Origin: Psococerastis gibbosa
Taxonomy: Eukaryota > Arthropoda > Insecta > Psocodea > Psocidae
Length of the DNA stretch: 64,000 nt
NCBI GenBank assembly: GCA_963971405.1
Contig: OZ020485.1
Location: 7,192,001 to 7,256,000 of the forward strand
Direction: 5' to 3'
Below the pieces are notes generated by a model. That model made no database searches. It saw only the letters and a program-made list of their open reading frames with translations, and was not told where the DNA came from. Every line of letters begins with the position of its first letter. Position 1 is the first letter of the stretch. Of this stretch, positions 1-10,960 are shown piece by piece. The position numbers and the translations under genes were made by a program.

Positions 1-268
1 ACGCACTCTTTAAAGTATCAGGCTTATACTGCTCATCGACTATGAAATATTTCCTTACAATGTTGGCTTGCATTTCAGATAATTTTGTTAGAGTACCCGA
101 CGGCATTTGCTGATGCCTTCCTATTTTGGCATGGAATTTGAGATACGCCTCCATTACCTCCTCTGGTATACGTGACGATGCAGCAATACATGCAGGTATG
201 TAATTAGGTTTCTGGGCGGTTGCTTCGTAAAATGAAAGGAAGGATGGCGGCAATACAGATAAAACACT
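1..268 (-). CDS. Ankyrin-repeat protein, exon 4 (partial, runs off window)
   Basis: The minus strand reads open from an AG acceptor (complement of 269-271) to the window edge. It continues the frame of exon 3 in phase 0 and gives about 89 residues. The translation contains PEEVMEAYLKFHAKIG and is rich in helix-forming residues. I do not recognise this part as ankyrin repeats or as any named domain. It follows the repeat block, so it is probably a C-terminal extension. The end of the gene is outside the window. Confidence 0.6.
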
Positions 269-598
269 CTGAAAATAATAGTGACTGATAATGTTTATTC
301 AATTGGTTATATAGGCCTACATGTCAGACCTAAATTCTAATTTTTCAATAATCTAAAATCACGTTATAATAAGAAGTCTTCTCATTAAAACACCTCTGAA
401 ATAATAGGACTTGTACGCCAAAGACCCAAGTCATGGCAAGATTTAAATATTATCTAGACATCAATACATTCACCATTTCGATCCACAAATAAGCCCTAAA
501 CTATAGACAGGTGATTGATTTTTTATTTACAGAATAAATTTGAAGTCAGAAGTGATATTTATGATCTGATTACTTAATACAGTAAAAATCCCACAAAC
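269..598 (-). other. Ankyrin gene intron 3
   Basis: This is an intron between two coding exons in the same phase. I see no repeats, RNA genes or other coding potential in it. Confidence 0.6.
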
Positions 599-919
599 CT
601 TGAAGGTAGAAACGTCATTGAGACAGTAGTGGAGGGGAGTCACGCGGTCGTTAATATCGAAAATGAGGCCTTCACCCAAATCCATCCGAGGCCATATAAA
701 GGCAGCATGAGTTTTGCAAAATGGTGCGGCGATCAAAAATGAATCCCACTGCCGGTCACGTACCATTATGGAGATGTGAACGGTTGTAGGAATGAACTTG
801 GGAACTATTATGACTACCGCTCGAGGCAGGCACAAAAGGGCTAAAGTCAGCGTGTCAAAGCTACTGTTTTTAAGAGTTAGGTCAGTGTAATCCACTAGCA
901 ACTTCACCATCTTCAAATC
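599..919 (-). CDS. Ankyrin-repeat protein, exon 3
   Basis: This exon is 321 nt (107 codons), phase 0 at both ends. The acceptor is TTCCAG before GATTTGAAG, and the donor is AAG then GTTTGT. It completes an ankyrin repeat begun in exon 2 (KMVKLLVDYTD follows DGFTPIMNS). Further on it has RVTPLHYCLNDVSTFK, another degenerate repeat. The stretch between them is hydrophobic and repeat-poor, which suggests divergent ankyrin units. No stop codon interrupts it. Confidence 0.65.
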
Positions 920-1435
920 CTGGAAAGAATTATGTGTGTAAGTTATAGCTCAGAACACCGTCATAGTTCCCCCGCACAAATATTATACAATTCATCAGAC
1001 CAATTGAATTCATAAAAAAACGCCCCTGAATGGAAACTATGGTTCGGATGCGACATTTAGCCTTTGGTTTTTATTCAAACTGCGGGCATATCTAGGGTTG
1101 ATAAAAATATGACATGTCTAATCAGGTTCCGTACTATGCTTTAAGCAAGTCAACGCTTACGACTGTTACATTTTGTCAGTGGTCCATTGTCGCTTGTAAC
1201 CGGTGAAGATTGGCATCGAGGACATGTAAGAGTTTGCCAGCGCCCAAAAATTCACGTGGAAACAATACCAATGTCAAAAAAACATGAGCAAGGTTCAATG
1301 GGATTTATATAAGTAGGCCTAAGACCATAAAAGCCTTTCAAATATAATGTTTTAAACATATACCCATGCTCCCTTAGTTAAATTTATTTAAATTGCATTA
1401 GTGTTTTTTTTTCAAACAAAATAAAAAAGGCTTAC
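920..1435 (-). other. Ankyrin gene intron 2
   Basis: This is an intron of about 0.5 kb between coding exons. A T-rich run near 1400 lies just inside the donor side. I see nothing else recognisable. Confidence 0.5.
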
Positions 1436-1648
1436 CCTTGCTTCGTAAATAGAATTCATAATGGGCGTGAAGCCATCCTTATCGTCCTGAATACTAGGAT
1501 TCGCCCCTTTATCAATAAGCAGTTTCGCAATTTTCGTTCTGTTTCCTTTGATTTTACAAAGAAGATGGAGTGAATTCTCTTTGTTTAAGTTAAAAGCATT
1601 AGGATCAGCATAGTTGTTGAGTAAATGTTCAACTACATCATAACGTAC
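1436..1648 (-). CDS. Ankyrin-repeat protein, exon 2
   Basis: This is 213 nt (71 codons), phase 0 on both sides, with acceptor TTTTTTAG and donor AAGG then GTAAGC. The translation has two clear ankyrin units: ENSLHLLCKIKG..KIAKLLIDKGANPS and DGFTPIMNSIYEA. It has no ATG-started open frame of its own length. I found it by reading the reverse strand and confirmed it by splice phase with exons 1 and 3. Confidence 0.75.
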
Positions 1649-2097
1649 CTAAAAAAGGTTAAATTAAAAATATGAGAAAATAATATTCGCGACCTATTCC
1701 TACGAAATGTGTCAGCCTGCGGTAGCGCACTATTTTTTTTTTTTTTTTAAGGCCCCATAACATCTTGAAATACGAGTTAACTGTTAAAAATGTGCAAAGC
1801 AGTAATATATGCATGTCATTGACATGATCTATATATGTTATGGTATTCTGTGGCATGTACCTTCTACTGTAGATGTTCAAGTGTCATGAACACCTCAAAA
1901 TACAATTAAGAAGTGCATAATTCATTTGCAAATAGTAATAGCCATAGACATGCACCAAGTCATAAGTAAGATATAAAATGTACTATTACTACAAGTTTTG
2001 CTCTGAAATTAGGCCAATAATTGTTTTCCCTGCGCAAACGGGCGGTGCAGAGCTCATGTACTGTAAACCCCATTGAACTATTAAATTATCGACCTCG

Positions 2098-2248
2098 ATG
2101 GCCAGGTGGTAACGTGCTTGCACTTGTGCGAGTCTTTACACACCATGCGATTGGAGGCGTGTCGTAGCTCAACACGGGTATTAACCTACAGAGGCGACTG
2201 AAGAGGTTAATCGGATGCATTCATTAAATTGTTTGTATGCGGTTAACC

Positions 2249-2281
<33 letters not shown>

Positions 2282-2283
2282 CT
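2098..2283 (+). mobile_element. SINE-like element S1, copy 1, with poly(A)
   Basis: The element starts ATGGCCAGGTGGTAACG, which contains an A-box-like TGGCCAGGTGG. It runs about 160 bp and ends in a long A tract. The short direct repeat ACCTCG flanks it at 2092-2097 and 2284-2289. A second copy lies on the minus strand at 11305-11470 and matches over nearly its whole length. An A box at the start, a poly(A) tail and short target duplications suggest an RNA polymerase III-driven SINE. The B box is too degenerate to be sure. Confidence 0.5.
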
Positions 2284-2442
2284 ACCTCGGAGACTCATGA
2301 ATGATCATCTGGAGGAGCGATACGCGAACTAATATTGAGTAAAGCTTGGTAAACCGAGCTCCCGACATGATTATGTAGGCCTATGTTGAATGGGGCTACT
2401 GACACGGATAGATCGGGTGTTTCTGAGTGGCACAATCTGTTC

Positions 2443-2811
2443 GGCGGGGTTTCCACCGACGGGTTAGGGCTAAATCCAAATACGGTGACGTGGTAGCAGA
2501 CATTCAAGACTTAGGCGGGGTTTCCACCGACCTCGCATTGCAGAATGCAAATGACATTGACGGAAATGTTTGTTTTTCTTTTTATAGAAATCTATTAAAA
2601 TGTTTGTAATTAACATATCCCATGACGCCATTTTTTAATTTTAGTTAGTTTGTGATTTTACTGTATAATCATTGATCAATTTTAACTATGGCATAGAGTA
2701 AAACAAACATTTCCGTCAATGTCATTTGCATTCTGCAATGCGAGGTCGGTGGAAACCCCGCCTAAGTCTTGAATGTCTGCTACCACGTCACCGTATTTGG
2801 ATTTAGCCCTT
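2443..2811. mobile_element. Long-hairpin MITE family A, copy 1 (ends eroded)
   Basis: The two halves are inverted repeats of about 150 nt (2466-2580 against 2700-2811). They carry the family motifs GTGACGTGGTAGCAGACATT and TTCCACCGACCTCGCATTG. The outer GGCGCCCATTCCA ends seen in other copies are missing or rearranged, so this copy is damaged. It lies in the first intron of the ankyrin gene. Confidence 0.75.
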
Positions 2812-3625
2812 CCGAGAAGCTAGAGAAAGAGTGGACCAGCAAGACCAACGAAAATATGTCGTGAGCGAAAAAACGCGCCGAGCCACTTAGCATTCCTCGT
2901 AGTGGCGTATCTTGCCAATCACAATGTGGTGACTCTGTCGAATGCTCGCTACAAGTCCAGCTTGGCTTGACTTTTTTCTTTCTTGGAAATAATATCGACG
3001 GTAAAGGGCTCGGTAGAGGCGGTTCAACAGGCCGTGACGAGGGTGCTAAACTGAGTTTCAGTCAAGGCGTTCCTGTAGGCGTATGAAAAATGGAAAACAC
3101 GTTGGCAGTGTGAAGACTCGGAACAGTGCTCCTTTGAAAAATAGTTTGTAGTTTCGTACTATTCTCATGAATACATACAAAATGAGTTCTACTACTTGAA
3201 TACTTTCAGAACACGCATTAATCTCGAATTCTTCTAGCGCGCAGAACATAATATATTCTAGCACACCCGGTGACCCGGATAAATAATGAGAAATAAAGAA
3301 TATTAAGTGAAATATTGTGCAGTAGGTAATAGTCACACATACTGATTATAGAATGATGTATTTACGTTTACTCAGTACTTGCCACAGGCTACCGACCTTA
3401 AAATTCCGTATAAAAACTCTGTATAAACTTGCAAAAATTCCGTTCAGGACCAGCTGACTAATTGATCTTTTCTGGTGAACCTTGCCATTTGTCCCCACCT
3501 ACTCTTGGGCATTGCAGTAATAACCCTTAATAGTTGTACGTTGGTGGAGCGGAGGGTGATGGCTTCATTGTTCAAATTATAGAGAACTACTACTTACCTA
3601 CTTTTATTTAAGAGCTTTTAATTAC

Positions 3626-3943
3626 CTTGTCTGCAGAACAGGCTACTAAAAGAGGCGTTTCATTTTGCCACGCCTTTAAATTTGCCAGATGTTTACGATC
3701 TTTATCGCTTCCAGTAAGCATCAAACGCAACATTCCAATGCGACCTTTGTACGCTGCATGATGAATAGGAGTCCAGCCATTGTTATCATTCAATTCGACA
3801 GGAATAGTGTTGGTTTCGAGCAGTTTTTTAAGATCTCTAGCTGTACCATGGTTGACACATTTGATGAGGGTGTCTAAGGTTGCCTTTGGCTTCTTAACTG
3901 CCAGTTCCGCTGTTACTGATAACCGTTCTCGTTTGGTTCCCAT
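3626..3943 (-). CDS. Ankyrin-repeat protein, exon 1 with start codon
   Basis: This is the N-terminal coding exon: 106 codons from ATG at 3943 (context CAGGATGG, with A at -3) to a donor GTAATT after the lysine codon. The residues are basic at first (MGTKRERL, VKKPK). A textbook ankyrin unit follows at residues 54-80 (NDNNGWTPIHHAAYKGRIGM), and a second begins at NETPLLVACS and continues into exon 2. With exons 2-4 it gives at least 373 residues and roughly six ankyrin units. Ankyrin repeats bind other proteins, so the partner and pathway cannot be told from this. I do not recognise the specific orthologue. Its 5' end points away from KRR1, which starts 5.3 kb away on the other strand. A GTG 18 nt upstream is in frame, but the ATG is the better start. 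Confidence 0.75.
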
Positions 3944-4325
3944 CCTGGACAACAAGATCACAATTTTACAAAATATAAGGACACCGTAATTTTATGTCCT
4001 CGTTTATTATTTTGATACTATACATTTTTATACATATACATATTTATACAATAGTATCGCATACGCACCTCAGTAGTTACTCGGGTTACTCCTCTCCTAA
4101 GACCTCAACTCAACAGTCAACAACACAACTCAAAAGTCTAAGAATGCTCAAACTCAAAGCAGCGAAGTGCGAATGCAAAAATCAAAATGCAAATCCCATC
4201 ATTCCCATCCCAAATCCCAATAATAACAACGCATTAATCAGCATTAAACAGTTGACGTCATCTGTTTCTGCTTTCTGTAAGAAATGCATTGAGATTTGAG
4301 GAGCCACCAGCCAATCACAGTAGAA

Positions 4326-4709
4326 GGCGCCCATTCCATTGACCTGCTAGGGCTATTTCCAACAACGGTGACGTGGTAGCAGACATTCAAGACTTAGGTA
4401 GCGTTTCCACCGAACTCGCATTGCAGAATGCAAATGACATTGACGGAAATTAGAATTTTTCTTTTTATAGACATCTATTAAAATATTTGTACTTAACATA
4501 TCCCATGACGCCATTTTTTAATTTTAGTTTGTTTGTTTGTGATTTTACTGTATGATAATTGGTCAATTTTAACTATAGCATAAAGGAAAATAAACATTTC
4601 CGTCAATTCTGCAATGCGACGTCCGTGGAATCGCCACCTAAGTCTTGAATGTCTGCTACCACGTCACCGTTGTTGGAAATAGCCCTAGCCGGTCAATGGA
4701 AAGGGCACC
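4326..4709. mobile_element. Long-hairpin MITE family A, copy 2
   Basis: It begins GGCGCCCATTCCATTGACC and ends with the inverse (GGTCAATGG..GGGCACC). The flanks are GAA and TAA, probably a decayed TWA duplication. The inner part (CCCATGACGCCATTTTTTAA) is shared with the other copies. It lies about 400 bp upstream of the ankyrin start codon. Confidence 0.8.
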
Positions 4710-4937
4710 TAAGCAGATTTACAAGAAACGGAGTTGCAACCATTGAACTATATATATATATACACTGGAAACACACCAGGAGCGCTAGGGATGTCGGCAA
4801 CGGACAAAACCTGATATCTTGGATATTATGGCAGAAGCGTTCCATGCCATATACACTTACGTGTAAATTTGATGTTTTTCAATAATTTTTTTAATACGAT
4901 TTATTGACATTTTCTGCTTTTGTAATATTTTTTTATT

Positions 4938-5768
4938 GCTTTCCAATTTATACGTAGTATAAGGAAAGCTTTGTGATGGTCGAAATTTTCGATTCCGAGA
5001 TTTCAACGGATTTACACGTTTTGAGGTCCCAGGAACCCAAAAAAGTGGTTTTTACAAAATGTCGGTCTGTCTGTCTGTTCGTCGATTTCCGGGCAAACTA
5101 CTCAGTGGATTTGAGTGAAATTTGGCATGTAGGTTCACAAAAATCATACCTCGGGACCATTTTTTTTTTTTGGCTAACTCAATTTGGGGGGGTTTTATTT
5201 TCAAAAAACTCCAAAAAAAACGTCTAAAAAAATTATTTCTCAAAAACGGCTCCAACGATTTCTTTTAAATTCTCGTAGATTGTAGTCGTTATTAATGTTG
5301 ACAAAATGCGGGGGGTCGCTTGCCCCTTGATAGTTTGCTTCTGGGGGTAAAAAAATAAAAATAACTAAATTTTAATGAAAAAATGACTAAAAAATGCGAA
5401 ACCTTTCTATCGATGATTTCTACCTTCAAGCATGTTTTAGGTGTTAAATTGAGTAACGAAACCGGATAGGTTGCTTTCCCAGAAAAATATTTGGTTTTGC
5501 CCAAAAAATTATTTTTTGAAAAAAATGATAGAAAATTCGCGCTCAAATGCATTGCATGCCCTGCCATTATTGCTGTGTGGTAATTAATGTGCTATTCTGA
5601 CCTATCTGGAATTTACCTCACCTCCAGTGACGTCAGGTGGACACCCCCCCCCCCCCCCGAGATATCGGAAATTTAACCATAGGAAAAATATTTGCCATAA
5701 AATTACTAATTTTTTCTATCTAATAATTTTGATAATTTGGAAAGCATGTTCGAGTGAACTCGGACCGG
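4938..5768 (+). repeat. Unclassified interspersed repeat D, longest copy
   Basis: The left end GCTTTCC..ATACGTAGTAT..GGAAAGC is an imperfect palindrome that can fold. The right end is ATTTGGAAAGC followed by a small hairpin (CGAGTGAACTCG) and CGGACCGG. Inside are a GTCTGTCTGTCTG microsatellite, a block reading GAAATTTGGCATGTAGGTT and a C tract near 5650. Six other full or partial copies lie in the window. There is no coding capacity. The type of element is unresolved. Confidence 0.7.
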
Positions 5769-5996
5769 TTCTTTATTATAGAACAATATTCTATGGTCAC
5801 ATACCGGCATTTATGAAGATTTATTAATATTTAGCTAGGAATATGTTACTAAGAAAAATTGTGTCAAGCAGCAATTTAACAAAATATAGTCAAACTATTT
5901 AGTCCAATCTAACCATGTTCGTCTATTTAATTGCATTGGGACTAAATTTGAAGTGTTGAACTTGCTAAATTTAGGCTCCTACCTATACCAGGAGTA

Positions 5997-6310
5997 GATC
6001 CAGCCCATTGGGGGGGGGGGGGGGTAATTTGGCTCACAATATAATAAACATATGTAGTATCCTTTACATTATAACGTAATGTTAGGCAACTTACAACAGG
6101 CTAGCTTATAAGATTTTGGGGGCAGCTCCCCCTTCAGTGGTCAGCTGTCTGACAGGGGGGCGGATATCCCCCCCCCCCCCAAAAAAAAAAAATCAGTGAA
6201 TCTGTTTTATAAGGTAATTTTTGTAACGCTCTGATTTAATCGATACTACATAGGTTTTTCCTATTTTGACCCACAGCTCCCCCCCCCCCATGATGAGCTG
6301 GATCCGTCCC
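5997..6310. mobile_element. Short TIR element E with internal poly-G/poly-C tracts, copy 1
   Basis: The ends are inverted: GATCCAGC..ATTGGGGGG on the left and CCCCCATGATGAGCTGGATC on the right. The inner block AATCGATACTAC..TTTGACCCAC recurs in the copy at 31394-31555. It has no coding capacity. Long G/C homopolymers mark this family. Confidence 0.5.
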
Positions 6311-7114
6311 TGATCCACCCACACCGGCATTCGAATTTTTAAATCTCATAGCCTACTTATTATGCTTACACGATGTGAATATTCTGTGTGCTATCATCAA
6401 TGAAAAAATATTGCAGTTTTGATTTAGGGATGTCAATATCAATAAGCCTAATAATTTCACAATTTTCAAAAATCATTTCGGGGCAGTAACGGTTTCAGAA
6501 AAAGTTTTCGGGGGGGCGGTGGCCCAAGAAATATCGCGTTTCCCTTACTTGAGTAATAATTTCTCTTAATTTCCTTCAAAAGTCCATTCTAACTAGAATA
6601 ATGCTATTTCTCTCGGGGGGGGGGGGGCGACCACCCCCTCCGCCCCCAAGGATCCCCCCTTGGCTACGGCCTTGAGGACAATTGAAAGTGTGCGATTTGT
6701 TAACATAATGATTAATAAAACTGAAATAAACCCATAAATGTTGCATCGACTAATGACCAAACCATGCGAACACTTACTTGTGAAAAGTAATATTTTCCCC
6801 CGTTTCTCGACATATCTTGAACCTATTAGTGCATTTAGATGCAAAAGAAGATATGACCATTATGTCAAACCAAAGAAAAACTCAATAAATGGGTAAATAG
6901 ATTAAATAACAGGCAATGAAATACGTCTAAATCGCATTGAACGCAATGGAGTCAACCACTTCTTGCCATAATACCCCTTTTGTCACGTGACCAAAAGTGA
7001 AGACATTTGTTCAGCGTGGGCTAGGTGCCGTGGTAGTAATCCATGTATATCAATGGTTGCAACTCTACAAATGCAAAACTGAACATTGGGGAGTGAGTCA
7101 GTGTCTCATTTTTA
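6311..7114. other. Intergenic stretch, ankyrin gene to KRR1
   Basis: I see no gene here. A G tract at about 6617-6628 and a GGATCCCCCCTTGG motif suggest further decayed relatives of the poly-G elements. Confidence 0.4.
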
Positions 7115-7962
7115 GACTGTCTTTAATGTCTACTACCACGTCAATATCTCACGAAAACTTAAATGGTGGCCTTGATCCTTGTTACTGCGCATGTGTCAAA
7201 ACTTGTACGCGTAATCCACCAACGTCAATAGTGACGTTGATAGAATAAGCGCCTGTATCCAATTGGCTTTACCCTTTACCCCTCCAACGAGGAAGGTGTA
7301 CAACTTACAAGTTCCAGAATTTTAAAATATAAAACCTAAAAGTAAAACCTCTAGCACTCACTTTTAGCAATAGCTTTTCATGGTCCTTAATCATTATTAT
7401 AAGCCTAAATGGAACCAGTATCTACTGGATTTTGATCATAGCATACCTGCCTATAAGTTTTACTTGCAGGCTATATTTTAAAATTCTATAACTTTAACTT
7501 TATCAAAATTAATGGTTGATTGTTAGGTATTATTATAATTATGGCAGCCAACTTAACTGCTTACTGGGCGAAAGACGCTGTTACAAAAACTATAAAATAA
7601 TTCAATCAATTTAATCACAATTTTTCATTTATTAAAGCAAAACGTTAGCGATTGCAGATTACCCTTACACAATCCAGTAAGGTTAACTTCCCTTGAGCAA
7701 CAACTCATTATCTTCTCTTGGCAATCATTGGCACTTTCATTCTCGCTACATATATCGTCTTCCGTCACTAACTCATCAGAAACAAGCAAATTCACAATAT
7801 TCTCGTCTAATTTAACTAGTTCTTTGCCTCCCATTGCAATTGAGTGGGTTTTTATTCGAAACTCTTCCCATTTCTCATTGTCATATGCTAAGTTATTCTC
7901 TATTAACGTTTTATTTATTACTTGTACTAATTTTCACTTGTGCTAATTTTTCACTTGTACTT

Positions 7963-8110
7963 TTAAAGGGGGGCCCAGCACGGGATTTTCCTTTTCCTTT
8001 TTTAATACTGTAAATGTTGTTTTGATTTGATTTAATAATACATTTGATTTAATTTGAAATTTGATTTGATTTGAAATCTGCGCCCCGAATGGCTTTGCTT
8101 ATCATCATTC
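7963..8110 (+). repeat. Possible LINE 3'-UTR fragment
   Basis: The phrase AGGGGGGCCCAGCACGGG followed by an AT-rich tail resembles the 3' part of the LINE-derived element at 55.6 kb (AAAGGGGGCCCAGCACAGG). Only the tail is present and there is no coding sequence. Confidence 0.4.
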
Positions 8111-8729
8111 GTAAGGGCCCTCTTTTTTTTCTCAAACAATTAAGACTTGCCGTTCCGTCCATGGATGTCTTTTGTCACGGTCGCCACTTGTTAAAAAACT
8201 ATAAAATAATTCAAGGTTTACAATTTTTCATTTATTAAAGCAAAACGTTAGCGATGATTTCAAAACATTCAGAACATTAAGGTTGACTTCTTTTGTTTTC
8301 TTTCTCTTCTTTTTTCGAACGTATACAAAACCCAGTAGCGCAGTGACAGACGCGAAAGACCAAATAAGATTCCATTTCCTACCATACGGCACGACATGTA
8401 ATACAATTCAGTAGATTCTCGATTTTATCATTTAAAATAGTCAAAACAGTAACTAATTAAGTTAGCTGTAATAATTAATAATACCTATAACAATTAACCA
8501 TTTGATAAAGTCAAAATTTCAGAATTTAAAAATATAGCCTAACAGTAAAACCTATAGGTAGGTATGCTATGATCAAAATCCCGTAGATACTGGTTGCATT
8601 TAGGCTTATTATAATGTTTAAGGGCCATGAAAAGCTATTGATAAAAACGAGTGCTGAAGGTTTTACTTTTAGGCGATATTTTAAACTTTGGAACTTGTAA
8701 GTTGTACATCTTCCTCGTTGGAAGTAGAG

Positions 8730-9077
8730 CCAATGAGGTTCGGTAGGGACAGTTTTGGTCACTAGGTTCACTGACGATAAACCGATATCTATATTATTCA
8801 AAATGGCCACCGTTTGCGTGTGAAAGCCATTGATCTATATATATAAATGAAAGCTAAGCTCATAGCATCTAATTAATTCTTTTAATATTTTTACTACGCC
8901 TGGACCTTATTTCTCTGTATATAATTTAATATATATATTCTCCATAATTTATAGGAAAATATCACTTTAAAGTAATAATTAATTAAAAATAATTTTAAAA
9001 TAGTATTGATCAACGCTTTGATAACATTGTAACTGGTGCTGCCATCTACAAAATGATGTCACAAAGAACCTCATTGG
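8730..9077. mobile_element. TIR element F, copy 1
   Basis: The ends are CCAATGAGGTTC and its inverse GAACCTCATTGG. The 348-bp body is very similar to 41099-41442, including TATTATTCAAAATGGCC and GGTGCTGCCATCTACAAAAT. It is non-coding and sits inside the right arm of the inverted-repeat complex. Confidence 0.7.
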
Positions 9078-9253
9078 ACAAGTCCTGACGCATGCGCAGT
9101 AACAAGGATCAAGGCAAGCATTTAAGTTTTCGTAATTTATTTTATTTATTTATTGTTATTTTGACGACGCAACAAAGAGCATGGTAGAATTTTTTTTAGT
9201 TAATAGTTAATAATTCAAACATTCTACTTGGAATATTTGAAAGTTTGCATTAG

Positions 9254-10204
<951 letters not shown>

Positions 10205-10678
10205 GTAAGGTCAATAGTAACCAAAACAATGGAAAACGTTCACCCTATATATAAAATTAAAGAACTTATGATAAAAAGGGAACTTGCACGAGATCCAAAG
10301 TTGAAAAATGAAAGTTGGGAAAGGTTTTTGCCTCATTTCAAAAATAAGACAGTTTCCAAAAGAAAGCAACCAAAGAGCAAAAAGGGTAAGAAGCCTTACA
10401 CGCCTTTCCCTCCGCCACAGCCTGAAAGTAAGATCGATAAAGAATTGGCGTCAGGAGAATATTTTATGAAAGATGGCCAAAAGAAAGCAATTAAGCGGAA
10501 GCAGATTCTCGAGAAACATGCGGCCTCGAAGAAAAAGAGAGAGGAGGAGCGAAATCTGCCATTTGTACCTCCCGAGGAGAAGTATATGGAAAAAAAACGG
10601 AAGACCTCGGATGTCAATATTGAAGAGCTGAAGAATAAAGTTAAAAAGTCATTTAAAAAGAAAAAAGAAACCACTTAA
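10205..10678 (+). CDS. KRR1: KRR1, exon 2 and stop
   Basis: This exon continues in phase 0 as [19 protein letters not shown], the expected sequence after the KH domain of KRR1. It follows with [45 protein letters not shown] (family hallmark) and a lysine-rich tail ending KKKKETT. There are 157 codons plus TAA, so the protein is about 338 residues, slightly short of the human protein but complete in its blocks. The basic tail is typical of nucleolar proteins. No canonical AATAAA follows closely, so the 3' end of the mRNA is uncertain. Confidence 0.93.
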   Translation, partial: VRSIVTKTMENVHPIYKIKELMIKRELARDPKLKNESWERFLPHFKNKTVSKRKQPKSKKGKKPYTPFPPPQPESKIDKELASGEYFMKDGQKKAIKRKQILEKHAASKKKREEERNLPFVPPEEKYMEKKRKTSDVNIEELKNKVKKSFKKKKETT

Positions 10679-10960
10679 ATGAACTGATTTAACGTTACAG
10701 TACAATAATTATTTCGGTAGCAATGAATTGTTATTTGCTCTAACATAAGTGATTAATAATCATACGAAACAATAGACAAAGGCAAACTGTTTCAGATGGT
10801 CCCTGGGCAACTCATTGTCCAGCTTGCTCCCGACAGCAGTTTGTCGAACCACACCAATCCTATTCAAAACCACAGTATTGTAGGCTATTATATACACTTA
10901 TACACAGCGTAAGCCCCAAAGGACGTAGCGTTATGATTATTTAAAAAAAAAAACAAGTTA
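10679..10960. other. KRR1 downstream region
   Basis: AT-rich sequence after the KRR1 stop. No clear polyadenylation signal or gene is visible. Confidence 0.4.

Larger units (their letters stand above)
1649..3625 (-). other. Ankyrin gene intron 1 (repeat-bearing)
   Basis: This intron of about 2 kb holds a SINE-like insertion (2098-2283) and a long-hairpin MITE (about 2443-2811), both annotated separately. The stretch from 2812 to 3625 shows no gene or repeat that I recognise. Confidence 0.5.
7145..9140. repeat. Two-kilobase inverted-repeat complex upstream of KRR1
   Basis: Left-arm segments 7145-7210 and 7260-7510 recur inverted at about 9090-9140 and 8490-8729. Examples are CTTGATCCTTGTTACTGCGC against GCGCAGTAACAAGGATCAAG, and CCAACGAGGAAG against CTTCCTCGTTGG. 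A separate 348-bp TIR element (8730-9077) interrupts the right arm. The middle holds a direct repeat of about 70 bp (7575-7655 and 8187-8256). No transposase is visible. It could be a large non-autonomous DNA element or an inverted duplication. Confidence 0.55.

Noticed and set aside
4973..5227. Open frames inside repeat D copies (also 26952-27218 and 59224-59466)
   Set aside because: The frames differ between copies and include microsatellite translation (VCLSVCLSV). They are non-coding repeats.
7575..8256. Direct repeats of about 70 bp as LTRs of a retrotransposon
   Set aside because: They have no TG..CA ends, primer site or coding region between them. They are only an internal duplication in the inverted-repeat complex.
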